Assembly: GCA_934101275.1 (NCBI GenBank) | Contig: CAKOQM010000018.1 | Coordinates: 1-24,758 of the forward strand | Reading direction: 5' to 3' | Source: an uncultured Bacilli bacterium | GTDB taxonomy: Bacteria > Bacillota_I > Bacilli_A > RF39 > UBA660 | Length of the DNA stretch: 24,758 bases | In this document: piece by piece, positions 1 to 7,945 of the stretch | How positions within the stretch are numbered: position 1 is the first letter of the stretch | How the letters are laid out: each line of letters begins with the position of its first letter | Notes under the pieces: generated by a model | Databases searched by the model: none | What the model saw: only the letters and a program-made list of their open reading frames with translations | What the model was told of the DNA's origin: nothing | Position numbers and translations under genes: made by a program

Positions 1-60
1 TGCTGTGCAATAATTTATAATTTTCAATTTTTTAAATTTTTATTAAAAACTATTGACTAT

Positions 61-204
61 TCATAGTTGGTCTCCAGCCTCAGTTAATAATCTCCCTATT
101 TCAAAATATGTAATAACTTTATGTCTTTCTTTCGAATAGTCCTTTACCTTTGAATAAACTTCATTATCTATTAACTTATTTTTTATCTCGTTGTAATAGT
201 TCAT
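61..204 (-). pseudogene. Truncated N-terminal fragment of a DUF1016 (YhcG-type) nuclease gene
   Basis: A 47-codon frame starts 12 nt after the comEC stop and begins MNYYNEIKNKLIDNEVYSKV, continuing with KDYSKERHKVITYFEIGRLL. I recognise this as the start of DUF1016/YhcG-family proteins, which are PD-(D/E)XK nuclease-like proteins of over 300 residues. The similarity ends after LLTEAG, where the family normally continues into a conserved H-Y-G-E segment; here the frame reads DQL and stops. No continuation is seen in the remaining 60 bases, which are AT-rich with no clear feature. It is probably a remnant left by a deletion. Family assignment is from memory of the motif, without a search. Confidence 0.6.
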
Positions 205-216
205 ATCTTACACTTT

Positions 217-2298
217 CTATGGACTACATATCTCAATTTTTAATTTATTGTTTTTTATTTTAAACATAATACTGCCATCTAAATCTGTTCTATATATTTT
301 TGAATTTTCTAAGTTTTCTAATACTTCTTTATTTGGATGCCCATACCTATTATTCTTTCCAACACTAATAATGCTGTATTTAGGATTAATCACATTTATA
401 AACCCTTTACTACTACTTGTCTTACTTCCATGGTGTCCTACTTTTAATACATCTATATCAGATATATTATATTTATCTAATATTATATCTTTTTCTTTCT
501 CTATTCCTGCATCTCCCATAAACATGAACTTATAACCATTAAGATCTGTATAAATAACATTTGAATTATCATTTTCATTGTCATATTCTTTTGTTTGAAG
601 AAAATATAACTTGTTATTATCTATATTTAGTTCTTTAATACATGAATAATATTTTATTTTCTTCTCATCTAACACTTTAATTAACTCTTTTTCTAAATCA
701 TTATATGGTCCACAGTTAAATATGACTTTCTCTACTTTAAAATTATTAACTAAGTTGATTGCCTCACCCATATGGTCATAGTCGCCATGGGTCAAAATAA
801 GAGTTGTTATTTCATCTATTCCTAAAGAATGTATAAACGTAGCTAAATTACTAGCTAGATAACTTTTCTCTTTCTTCTTCCACGAAGCATTAGAAAAACT
901 CACTTGACCTCCCGTATCGATTAAAATCACTTCTTTTTTGTAGGGAAAAACAATTAAAGACGCATCCCCTTGTTTCACGTCCAAATAATAAACAGATAAA
1001 GAACTATCCAAATAAGGAATAATTTTTAAACCAATAAAACTAAGAATAAGTATTACAAATAATTCCTTTTTTCTCTTTTTAGAAGCCAAAAAGAAGCCGA
1101 TAAGAAAAGCTAAGAAAATATAATAAACAGAACATAATTTAGGAAGAGAAATAATAGCAAACGTAAACTGAGAAAAGAAAACATTCATTTTATCAAAAAT
1201 TTGAATGAAAAAGGCAAAAAGAAAACTTAAAGCTGGAAAAAGAAATGTAATAAGACATAAAGGAAAAAGTAAAAAGCTTACGAAAGGGATCATTAAAAGA
1301 TTGAAAATAAAAGACAATAGATTTATTTGATAAAAATAACAGCCTAAAATAGGAAGACTAGCTAACATGGCGACAAGACTTGATTTTACCAAAGATAAAA
1401 AATAATTTTTAGAAGGTTTCAAAAAAGAAAGACAAAAGGAAAGATAAAAAGAAAATAAAAAAGATACGCTTTCTAATAAATAAGGATTATAAATCAAAAA
1501 GAAAAGACATAAAAGAAGGAGCGTACTTCTTCTTTGCAATCCTAAATGATACTTTTTATCGAAATAAGTTAAGTAATACATTCCAAGAGCTCGTAAAATA
1601 GAAATGGGAAAATGGGCTAGAAAACTATAAAAAATAAGGATGAAAAATATTGAAGTAAAAGATAGCTTATTTTTCGGTAAAAAAAGTTCTAACAAAAAAA
1701 GAAGAAAACTTATATGCATTCCTGATATAGCAAATAAATGGCTCAGACCATTTTGACTTAATCGATCTTTATCTAGATCGTTACTTTCTCCAAAAATAAA
1801 AGCTTCATAATAATTTTGATAAGGCATATTATCTAAATGATGACTTATTTTGTTTTTTATTTGATAAAGAAAAGAAGCTTTTTTTAATTGCTTAATTTCA
1901 GAAATCGTTACCGTATAAGAAATTTTTTGGGTCTTTAAATAGTTTTGATAATTAAACGTGTTAGGAATCGTTTCTTTTTGAGGCTTATCAAAAACACCTG
2001 TTACCCAAATTTTCATACCTTCCATAAATTCTCTTTCATAAAAACTTTTTTCTTCTTCGGTTTTAAAATAATAAAACCCTATGATATCTTCCAGGCCATG
2101 AATTTTCATCGTCATTAAATTTCCATCTATTTGCAGTGTTTTAATTTGCCCTACTAATTCCGTGGTATTTTCGCTATAAAAGCTTTTAGCAGGAAAAGAA
2201 TAGTATAAAGTAATACGGACAATCGTTAAAAGAAAAAGAAAGAGGGAGAAAAATTTAAAGGGTAATATATGCAACCAATTTTTCATAAATAGCTTCAC
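217..2298 (-). CDS. comEC: ComEC/Rec2 DNA-uptake channel
   Basis: This 693-residue protein is the inner-membrane channel through which single-stranded transforming DNA enters the cytoplasm. It has a first hydrophobic stretch (about residues 10-35), an OB-like DUF4131 segment to about residue 140, a multi-helix competence domain (about 165-430), and a C-terminal metallo-beta-lactamase domain. The metal motif THGDYDHMG (near residue 505) and the later VGHHGS are present, so the nuclease-like domain looks intact. Length is typical for family members that keep the MBL domain. The start overlaps the end of comEA by 44 nt, so the two are co-transcribed; an alternative Met four codons in would shorten the overlap slightly. 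ComEA delivers the DNA to this channel. The gene downstream is only a DUF1016 fragment, not the holA often found after comEC in other Firmicutes. Confidence 0.95.
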   Translation of the reverse strand: MKLFMKNWLHILPFKFFSLFLFLLTIVRITLYYSFPAKSFYSENTTELVGQIKTLQIDGNLMTMKIHGLEDIIGFYYFKTEEEKSFYEREFMEGMKIWVTGVFDKPQKETIPNTFNYQNYLKTQKISYTVTISEIKQLKKASFLYQIKNKISHHLDNMPYQNYYEAFIFGESNDLDKDRLSQNGLSHLFAISGMHISFLLFLLELFLPKNKLSFTSIFFILIFYSFLAHFPISILRALGMYYLTYFDKKYHLGLQRRSTLLLLCLFFLIYNPYLLESVSFLFSFYLSFCLSFLKPSKNYFLSLVKSSLVAMLASLPILGCYFYQINLLSFIFNLLMIPFVSFLLFPLCLITFLFPALSFLFAFFIQIFDKMNVFFSQFTFAIISLPKLCSVYYIFLAFLIGFFLASKKRKKELFVILILSFIGLKIIPYLDSSLSVYYLDVKQGDASLIVFPYKKEVILIDTGGQVSFSNASWKKKEKSYLASNLATFIHSLGIDEITTLILTHGDYDHMGEAINLVNNFKVEKVIFNCGPYNDLEKELIKVLDEKKIKYYSCIKELNIDNNKLYFLQTKEYDNENDNSNVIYTDLNGYKFMFMGDAGIEKEKDIILDKYNISDIDVLKVGHHGSKTSSSKGFINVINPKYSIISVGKNNRYGHPNKEVLENLENSKIYRTDLDGSIMFKIKNNKLKIEICSP

Positions 2299-2863
2299 CG
2301 ATGCCTTTAATATTTTTCAATTCCTCAAGATCTTCAAAAGGTCCACAAGTTTCTCGGTAATCAATAATAAGTTTTGCTTTGGACTCACCAATACTTGGTA
2401 AAGTCATAAGTTCTTCTAAAGTGGCTTGATTTAAAGATACTTTAGAAGTTTTGGAAGTGTCTTCATTTGTTACTAAGGCTACTTTTTGCTTTTTTTCTTC
2501 CTTTATTTCTTCTTTAGTAAAAACCGTTATTACCATCTCGGCACTCAATTGCTTACTTAAATTGAGATTACTCGTATCCGCACTTTCCAAAAGTCCTCCA
2601 GCAAGAGTAATTACATCATTCACAATTTGCCCTTCGGTTACTTTGTAAACGCCTGGTGTTACGACAGCCCCTTTGACATCGACCATAAATTCTTTCTTTT
2701 CTAAAGCTGGCGTAGAAACAAGAGTTTCGTTTGGACAGTTAAAAGACTCCTCGGCCTGACTTTCATTTAAGTAAAAGCCAAAGAAACCGGCTAGGAAAAT
2801 AAAAACAAAGAAAAGCCCGCAAAAAAACTTGTGATTTTTGCAAAACAAGATTGTTTCACTCAT
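2255..2863 (-). CDS. comEA: ComEA competence DNA receptor
   Basis: A 202-residue membrane-anchored DNA receptor. One transmembrane helix lies at about residues 13-31. A SLBB-type domain follows at about 58-115 (VDVKGAVVTPGVYKV then a VNDVITLAGG motif). The C-terminal helix-hairpin-helix pair is at about 140-202, with LNQATLEELMTLPSIGESKA and the second hairpin IKGIGEAIYEKL binding the DNA backbone. The start is fixed by the Shine-Dalgarno AGAAAGGAG seven bases upstream. It overlaps comEC, the usual operon partner. A 14-bp perfect palindrome just upstream of the Shine-Dalgarno may be an operator. The variable linker between the SLBB and HhH domains is Lys/Thr-rich, as is common in this family. 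Confidence 0.95.
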   Translation of the reverse strand: MSETILFCKNHKFFCGLFFVFIFLAGFFGFYLNESQAEESFNCPNETLVSTPALEKKEFMVDVKGAVVTPGVYKVTEGQIVNDVITLAGGLLESADTSNLNLSKQLSAEMVITVFTKEEIKEEKKQKVALVTNEDTSKTSKVSLNQATLEELMTLPSIGESKAKLIIDYRETCGPFEDLEELKNIKGIGEAIYEKLVAYITL

Positions 2864-2885
2864 CGTCTATCTCCTTTCTAAGAAA

Positions 2886-2899
2886 GTAAAATATTTTAC
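2886..2899. promoter_or_regulatory. Perfect 14-bp palindrome in the comEA leader
   Basis: GTAAAATATTTTAC is a perfect palindrome centred about 30 nt upstream of the comEA start and just upstream of its Shine-Dalgarno. It follows an AT-rich TATATAAG that could be a -10 region. Its position would suit a repressor operator. I cannot assign a regulator, and in DNA this AT-rich a chance palindrome is possible. Confidence 0.4.
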
Positions 2900-2927
2900 C
2901 TTCTACTTATATATTCAAAAAAAATTG

Positions 2928-2993
2928 CCGATTTCCTTTTTTTTCTTGCAAAAAATGCGTTTTTTTTTTGCAATTTTACACTTTTTTGACATA
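2928..2993 (-). repeat. AT-rich intergenic element, copy 1 (upstream of comEA)
   Basis: On the minus strand this runs from ATGTCAAA-N3-GTGTAAA through an A/T-rich middle to AAAAAAAAGGAAAT followed by CGGC. The same order of blocks is found upstream of dnaG, so the two look like copies of one element or similarly built leaders. This copy contains a perfect 10-bp inverted repeat (2946-2955 with 2964-2973, TTGCAAAAAA/TTTTTTGCAA). Confidence 0.45.
2946..2973. repeat. Perfect 10-bp inverted repeat between comEA and yqfQ
   Basis: TTGCAAAAAA at 2946-2955 pairs with TTTTTTGCAA at 2964-2973 around an 8-nt spacer. It lies in the divergent intergenic region, so it could be an operator or a weak transcript hairpin for either side. 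Its right arm overlaps a possible -35 (TTGCAA) for the plus-strand gene. Confidence 0.45.
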
Positions 2994-2997
2994 TATT
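2968..2997 (+). promoter_or_regulatory. Possible promoter of the yqfQ-like gene
   Basis: TTGCAA (2968-2973), an 18-nt spacer and TATATT (2992-2997) make a moderate sigma-A-like promoter. The predicted start would lie at the Shine-Dalgarno itself, giving a very short leader, so the call is weak. A TTGACA at 2986-2991 has no matching -10 at the right distance. Confidence 0.3.
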
Positions 2998-3019
2998 GAT
3001 AACAGGAAGGATGATTTTT

Positions 3020-3295
3020 ATGTTTCCAAATCCAATTAATCGAGGTCTTAGCTTAACAAAAGTCATTGGTGGAATGAGTAAAACTTTAAACGTTGTAAAT
3101 CAACTTATTCCGTTATATAAAGAAGCAAAACCAATGATTACAAACGCCCAAAATGCCTTTAAAGTTGCCAAAGAATTTATGAAAGTAGATAATAAAGAAA
3201 ATACAGGTAAAGTTAAACAAACTCTGCAAAAAATAGACACAAAAAAAACGAGTTCTTCTTTGACAGCATCAAATCGTCCCGTTTTCTTTGTATAA
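3020..3295 (+). CDS. yqfQ: YqfQ/VrrA-like small protein
   Basis: A 91-residue protein beginning MFPNPINRGLSL, placed at the ATG nine bases after a clear Shine-Dalgarno (AGGAAGG, 3004-3010) rather than at the upstream in-frame TTG. The core of repeated amphipathic helices (SLTKVIGGMSKTLNVVNQLI, then YKEAKPMITNAQNAFKVAKE) resembles the Bacillus YqfQ (VrrA/YqfQ) family, whose function is not established. In Bacillus subtilis yqfQ also lies close to sigA and trmK, so the neighbourhood supports the call. The C-terminus is Lys/Thr/Ser-rich. The last 27 bases overlap the end of trmK on the opposite strand. The match is from pattern and synteny only. Confidence 0.6.
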   Translation: MFPNPINRGLSLTKVIGGMSKTLNVVNQLIPLYKEAKPMITNAQNAFKVAKEFMKVDNKENTGKVKQTLQKIDTKKTSSSLTASNRPVFFV

Positions 3296-3913
3296 ATAAT
3301 TTAAAACTAATTTTAACTTTCTTTTAATATCTTCATTTTGACTTTGCCTTAATATATTGGTGTATTTATTTTTTAAAAAGTAGTAATATTCTTGATATTC
3401 TTTTCGATATAGTCCTAAAAGAAGTTCTTCTTCGGTTAATGTTTGATCTTTTTTTGTATAGCACATGATCGTATAATAATGACCTTTATCCTTTAAAATA
3501 CACTCATCTTCTAAGAAAAAATGTTGTTTCATCATTGTCATACGAAGATGTTCTAAATCATTATTAGCTTGTAAAATCAACTTTTTTATAGGTTCTAATT
3601 TAGATTTATTATCTAAAATATGTAAGATGGTATTGGCACCCATTCCAGCGATAACGAGTGTATCATAGTTTGAAGTATCAATTTCATCCAAACCATCACT
3701 TAAACACGTTTCTATCGCATCTTCAAAATGATTTTTAGAAATATTTTCTTTGGCAACCGCTAAAGCATTGGCATGAATATCCGTTGCTAAAAGATGCTTT
3801 GCTCCCTTTTCGGCCATGTAAATAGGAACATAAGCATGATCACAGCCAATATCAATGATTTTATCCTCATTAGAAAGAAAAGAACAAATAGCCTCTAATC
3901 TTTTTTGTTTCAT
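3269..3913 (-). CDS. trmK: tRNA (adenine(22)-N1)-methyltransferase TrmK
   Basis: A 214-residue SAM-dependent methyltransferase that places m1A at position 22 of bacterial tRNAs. The Rossmann-fold SAM site is at about residues 19-45 (IDIGCDHAYVPIYMAEKGA then LLATDIHANALAVAKENI). The family motif VIAGMGANTILHIL follows at about 85-100. The C-terminal helical coiled-coil region expected of TrmK is present, so length is normal. The start ATG shares one base with the rpoD stop (TAATG), so translation is coupled. Following rpoD directly is the typical low-GC Firmicutes arrangement. It overlaps tail-to-tail with the yqfQ-like gene. Confidence 0.92.
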   Translation of the reverse strand: MKQKRLEAICSFLSNEDKIIDIGCDHAYVPIYMAEKGAKHLLATDIHANALAVAKENISKNHFEDAIETCLSDGLDEIDTSNYDTLVIAGMGANTILHILDNKSKLEPIKKLILQANNDLEHLRMTMMKQHFFLEDECILKDKGHYYTIMCYTKKDQTLTEEELLLGLYRKEYQEYYYFLKNKYTNILRQSQNEDIKRKLKLVLNYLYKENGTI

Positions 3914-5211
3914 TAGTCAGTCATAAAATCTTTCAATTTTTTAGCACGTGAAGGATGTCTTAATTTCCGCAACGCTTTTGCTTCGATTTGTCTTATTCTT
4001 TCTCTTGTAACATTAAACTTTTTACCCACTTCTTCAAGGGTATGACTGGTACCATCAATAAGTCCAAAACGAAGTTCTAATACTTCTTGTTCTCTTTCTT
4101 GCAAAGTTTCTAAAACGGCTTTAATTTCTTCTTTTAAAATTTCATTGGTAGCATATTCTTCTGGTGTCATCGTATTAATATCTTTAACAAAATCACCTAA
4201 ATGAGAATCGTCTTCTTCCCCAATTGGAGTTTCTAAAGAAACAGGATCTTGACTAATCTTTATAACATCACGAACTTTTTCCACAGAAATTCCCATTTTT
4301 TTAGCCAACTCTTCTTCAGATGGTTCTCTATTCAGTTCAAGCGTTAATTGTCTTTGAATACGAGCCATTTTATTAATAGTTTCTACCATATGAACAGGAA
4401 CACGAATGGTTCTTGCTTGGTCTGCAAGCGCTCTTGTGATTGCTTGACGAATCCACCAAGTTGCATACGTTGAAAATTTATAACCTTTATCATAATCAAA
4501 TTTATCAACAGCTTTCATAAGGCCAATATTACCTTCTTGAATTAAATCTAAGAATAATAGGCCACGACCAACATAACGTTTTGCAATAGAAACGACAAGA
4601 CGAAGGTTAGATTCAGCCAATTTATTTTTAGCTTCTTCTTCCCCATTAGCCACTCTTTTAGAAAGTTCTAATTCTTCTTCCGGTGTCAAAAGAGATATAC
4701 GGCCAATTTCTTTTAAATACATACGAACAGGGTCATTAATATTGATATCTTTAGTAATTTCGGCATCATCTAAAATAATAGGCTCATCTTCCACTTTTAT
4801 ATTACCGTTTGGACTTGCTTCATCATCTTCACCAACAATAGCAATATCATTTTCAATTAAAGCATTATATAAATCGTCTAATGAATCATTATCGACATCT
4901 AATCCCTTTAAAGCTGAGGCAAGTTCTTCATAAGTAACACGTCCCTTTTCTTTACCTTTTTTTATAAGTTCTTGTTTTCGATCATCAAAAGACTTTATTT
5001 CATGAACTTTCGTAGAAACATTTTTCTTTTTAGCAGGAGCCTTTTCTAATAATTCAATCTTATTTTCACCAATTTCTTTTTGAAAAGCCATAACTTCATC
5101 TTTAGTAGCTTTACATTCTTTAGCTATTTCCACCACTTCACTCACAAGAAGATAACCTTCTTGTTTACCTTTTTCTAATAATTCATTTTTTTTCATTTCA
5201 AATTTAGTCAT
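3913..5211 (-). CDS. rpoD: Primary sigma factor RpoD/SigA
   Basis: The housekeeping sigma factor, about 432 residues, which directs RNA polymerase to -35/-10 promoters. Region 1.2 starts near DPVRMYLKEIG. Region 2 has the core-binding and -10 segment (ANLRLVVSIAKRY-like, then GLLFLDLIQEGNIGLMKAVD and YATWWIRQAI). Region 3 follows, and region 4 ends in the -35 helix-turn-helix (LEEVGKKFNVTRERIRQIEA). I chose the ATG at 5211, which overlaps the dnaG stop, over an upstream GTG at 5220. It is longer than the 371-residue B. subtilis SigA because the N-terminus appears to carry two region 1.1-like segments (about residues 4-57 and 74-126). It is co-transcribed with dnaG and trmK. Confidence 0.97.
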   Translation of the reverse strand: MTKFEMKKNELLEKGKQEGYLLVSEVVEIAKECKATKDEVMAFQKEIGENKIELLEKAPAKKKNVSTKVHEIKSFDDRKQELIKKGKEKGRVTYEELASALKGLDVDNDSLDDLYNALIENDIAIVGEDDEASPNGNIKVEDEPIILDDAEITKDININDPVRMYLKEIGRISLLTPEEELELSKRVANGEEEAKNKLAESNLRLVVSIAKRYVGRGLLFLDLIQEGNIGLMKAVDKFDYDKGYKFSTYATWWIRQAITRALADQARTIRVPVHMVETINKMARIQRQLTLELNREPSEEELAKKMGISVEKVRDVIKISQDPVSLETPIGEEDDSHLGDFVKDINTMTPEEYATNEILKEEIKAVLETLQEREQEVLELRFGLIDGTSHTLEEVGKKFNVTRERIRQIEAKALRKLRHPSRAKKLKDFMTD

Positions 5212-6961
5212 TATTAACACTTCTTTCTATTTTTAAATCATCTTGTTCTTTTTTTAAACGAATAATATCCTTACCAAAAGCTTCTTTTTGATGAATGTCG
5301 ATAGTCGTTCGTTGTTCTTTTTTTAATGTTTTTATTCTATTATCTAATATTTTCTCTTTGACACCATAAATATAGTCCCTTAATTTATTTTCGGTAAGTT
5401 CCTCGTCTTTTATACCCTTTATAATACCATAAATTTCATTTTTTAATTCAGAATTTTCGGCATAAGAAAGAAAATCGGCTAAAACCATTTTATGTCTTAT
5501 CATATGATATCCGAGTATTTCACTCGCAATTGCTCGATAAAGGCTTTCTTCAAAATAACCAAGTTCATTTTCATAAATTTCAATATATTTTGTGTCGTTC
5601 ATCATATAATATAATATATTTTTAATACATGTTGTGTATTGTCCTTCTTTTTTTTCTTCTTTTAAAGTTACTTTAGGTACGATAATCTCTGTACTTTTAG
5701 GCAATTCACTTTGTAAGGTTTCTAAAGGCAAATGATATTCATCAGCTAGTTTTTGTAAAATAACATCTGTTGTTAATTTATCTTCATTCGAAAGCGTATT
5801 TAAAACTTCTTTAACATAAGAAAGAAGTTCTTCTGTATCTTCTAAATTACGATCTTTTTTTAAATAATTTAATTTGAACTCCAAAAACGATAAAGGATGA
5901 TCAATATTATCTTTCATCGCTTGAGGGCCATACTCTAAAATGTATTCATCAGGATCTTTTTTACCACTTAAACGTACAACCGAAACGGATAAGCCATTTT
6001 TTATAAGTTCTTCCCCTACATTATAAGTTGCCACTAAACCAGCATCATCATTATCAAGCATCAAAATAACTTTAGCTCGCATATTTTTGATAAATTTCAC
6101 TTGTGTATCCGTAAGACTTGTCCCCATTAAAGCAACCGTATTTTTGAATCCATTCAAATACATCCGGATGGCATCCATATTGCCTTCTACTAATATAACC
6201 TCTTTATTAAGTTGAATCGTAGGCTTGGCACGATGATAATTGAAAAGAATATGTCCTTTTCGAAACAAAGGTGTTTCTTTGCTGTTTAAATACTTTGGAC
6301 CATTCGCATTTTCATAAACACGGCCAGTAAAGCCTATAACACGACCGTCTGAATCATGAATAGGAAATAAGATTCTGTTTCTAAAAAGATCGTTATATAC
6401 TAAATTCTTTTGACTAACAAGTCCTAATTTCAAAGCTTCTTCTAAAGAAACTTTCTTCTTTTCTAAAAATTTTGTAAGTCCATCATCATTAAAAGAAAGT
6501 CCTAAATTAAATTCCTTTATCGCGTCTTCATCCAAACCTCTTTGCTGAAGATATTCTTTAGCGATTGTTCCCTTTGTTGATTGTAAGTTATTTTCAAAAA
6601 ACAAATTACTCATATTCATAATTTCATATAAAGAACCATACTTTTCTTCTAAAGGACTTTTTTCTTTAACATCTAAATGAATGCCTACTTTATCCGCCAC
6701 TTTAGAGACAGCTTCTATGTAACTAATATTTTCATAATCACTAACAAATTTGAAAACGTTACCACCGGCTCCACATGAAAAGCATTTAAATAATTGTCTT
6801 TCTTTTGACACGCTCATACTTGGTGAATGATCTTGGTGAAAAGGACAAACACCAAAATAATTCTTCCCTTTTTGGATAAGAGGAATGTATTCTTTAACAA
6901 TATCTACGATATCGGCTTTGTTTCTAATTTCATCTATCGTTTCCTGCGGTATTCTTGCCAT
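5204..6961 (-). CDS. dnaG: DNA primase DnaG
   Basis: A 585-residue replicative primase that makes RNA primers for lagging-strand synthesis. The N-terminal CHC2 zinc-binding domain has Cys39, His42, Cys60 and Cys63 (CPFHQDHSPSMSV then CFSCGAGG). The catalytic TOPRIM core follows, with the metal-binding glutamate in VILVEGNMDAI and the DxD-type motif in VILMLDNDDAG. The C-terminal third is helical and would contact the DnaB helicase. The start is supported by the strong Shine-Dalgarno GGGGAGGAG. It overlaps rpoD by eight bases, the classical macromolecular-synthesis arrangement. A candidate promoter lies immediately upstream. Confidence 0.97.
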   Translation of the reverse strand: MARIPQETIDEIRNKADIVDIVKEYIPLIQKGKNYFGVCPFHQDHSPSMSVSKERQLFKCFSCGAGGNVFKFVSDYENISYIEAVSKVADKVGIHLDVKEKSPLEEKYGSLYEIMNMSNLFFENNLQSTKGTIAKEYLQQRGLDEDAIKEFNLGLSFNDDGLTKFLEKKKVSLEEALKLGLVSQKNLVYNDLFRNRILFPIHDSDGRVIGFTGRVYENANGPKYLNSKETPLFRKGHILFNYHRAKPTIQLNKEVILVEGNMDAIRMYLNGFKNTVALMGTSLTDTQVKFIKNMRAKVILMLDNDDAGLVATYNVGEELIKNGLSVSVVRLSGKKDPDEYILEYGPQAMKDNIDHPLSFLEFKLNYLKKDRNLEDTEELLSYVKEVLNTLSNEDKLTTDVILQKLADEYHLPLETLQSELPKSTEIIVPKVTLKEEKKEGQYTTCIKNILYYMMNDTKYIEIYENELGYFEESLYRAIASEILGYHMIRHKMVLADFLSYAENSELKNEIYGIIKGIKDEELTENKLRDYIYGVKEKILDNRIKTLKKEQRTTIDIHQKEAFGKDIIRLKKEQDDLKIERSVNND

Positions 6962-6976
6962 ATAACTCCTCCCCTA

Positions 6977-7004
6977 ATAATATATATTAAAAGTGAAAGG
7001 TCAA
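6977..7004 (-). promoter_or_regulatory. Candidate promoter of the dnaG-rpoD-trmK operon
   Basis: TTGACC (7004-6999), a 16-nt spacer and TATTAT (6982-6977) form a good sigma-A-like promoter on the minus strand. The predicted start near 6970 would give a leader of only about nine bases including part of the Shine-Dalgarno, which makes me cautious. Confidence 0.4.
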
Positions 7005-7075
7005 TTTCCTTTTTTTTCTGACAAAAAAAACAAAAAAAGTGATATTTTTTCGTTTTCTTTACACAAATTTGACAT
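7000..7075 (-). repeat. AT-rich intergenic element, copy 2 (upstream of dnaG)
   Basis: On the minus strand this reads ATGTCAAA-N3-GTGTAAA, then an A/T-rich middle, then AAAAAAAAGGAAAT followed by TGACC. The end blocks match the element upstream of comEA almost exactly, while the middle differs and is about ten bases longer. The 3' end of the element runs into the candidate -35 of dnaG. Confidence 0.45.
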
Positions 7076-7078
7076 TTT

Positions 7079-7945
7079 TTACTCTTTATAACGAATTTTA
7101 GCATAAAGCCTATAAAGAAAGCTATATACAAAAAAACTCAAATAAATGCTATTATTTATGCTTAAAATATTTAATACCATTGTCGTCAAACTAACTAAAA
7201 AGCAGAAAATAATTTTTTCTTTTTTTAAAACTGGGGTAAATTCATTTTCACACGATAAAACGACTGTTCCAAAAAGGAAAGAACTATTTAAAAGAAAAGT
7301 CATATCAAGAGGTAAATGATTAAGAATAACATAACAAATGGCAAACAGTAAATAAAAACTAAGCAGCATAAGAGGAAGTTCTTTTTTATAATAAAAATTT
7401 GTTGTTAGAAAAAAATAAAATACGATCGTAAGAACAATGGATGTTGTTCCAAAAGAACCGACAGAAAAACCTAAGAAGTAATCCGCTATACTATATAAAT
7501 AGGATCCGATACTTTCAAATTCGTTTTCCATGCCAATTTTTTTCCATAAACAATATAAAATAAGTAATGTTGTAAAAAAAGATTTTGATTCTACCCTTTT
7601 TTCATGGTGGTTAAAGATAATATCAAGTCCTAAAAACAGAAATAGAAAACACGCTTTAATAAATAATGGCATTTTAACAGGCATAATAAGAATAAAAAAC
7701 AATCCCAAGTTCACTTTATCGCTCAATTTTTCCTTTTTAAGAAAAAGTAAATTGATAAGTTCAATGAATATGAGTACACCTGACAAAATAACATAATTTA
7801 AAGAATAAACAAAACTCATTTTATTTAAAAAAACATATTGCAAGCCATTTTTGTACCAGCCAAATAAAGTAAATAGAAAAAAGAAGACAAAAAGACCTTT
7901 TTGATAAAATTTTTGAGAATTTTTATAGTGAAGAACGGTTGTCAT
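7079..7945 (-). CDS. RnfD/NqrB-like membrane protein, apparently lacking the flavin site
   Basis: A 288-residue integral membrane protein with about eight to nine hydrophobic helices. The middle segment FLGFSVGSFGTTSIVLTI resembles the RnfD stretch G-N-x-P-G-S-I-G-E-T-S, and SSFLFGTVVLSCENEFTPV resembles the later RnfD L-L-F-G-A-F-F-M-A-T-D-x-V-T-S-P segment. In RnfD a covalent FMN is attached to Thr in a (S/D)GAT-type motif just before the first of these; I find no such motif here. It overlaps the RnfC-like gene by 23 bases and has a strong Shine-Dalgarno (GGGAGGA), so the two are translationally coupled. It is most likely a membrane anchor or partner for that protein. No RnfA, B, E or G is present in the window. 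Family assignment rests on two motifs and on context. Confidence 0.6.
   Translation of the reverse strand: MTTVLHYKNSQKFYQKGLFVFFFLFTLFGWYKNGLQYVFLNKMSFVYSLNYVILSGVLIFIELINLLFLKKEKLSDKVNLGLFFILIMPVKMPLFIKACFLFLFLGLDIIFNHHEKRVESKSFFTTLLILYCLWKKIGMENEFESIGSYLYSIADYFLGFSVGSFGTTSIVLTIVFYFFLTTNFYYKKELPLMLLSFYLLFAICYVILNHLPLDMTFLLNSSFLFGTVVLSCENEFTPVLKKEKIIFCFLVSLTTMVLNILSINNSIYLSFFVYSFLYRLYAKIRYKE

Noticed and set aside
2946..2973. ComK-type box (AAAA-N5-TTTT) upstream of comEA
   Set aside because: The pattern is met trivially in A/T runs, and similar sequence lies upstream of dnaG. No properly spaced pair of boxes is evident.
2996..3019. TTG start of the yqfQ-like gene
   Set aside because: The extra residues include the Shine-Dalgarno itself, and the ATG at 3020 is correctly spaced from it.
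6934..7131. Minus-strand Lys/Cys-rich reading frame upstream of dnaG
   Set aside because: It runs through A/T-rich regulatory DNA, overlaps rnfD-like and dnaG starts, and has no ribosome site or family resemblance.
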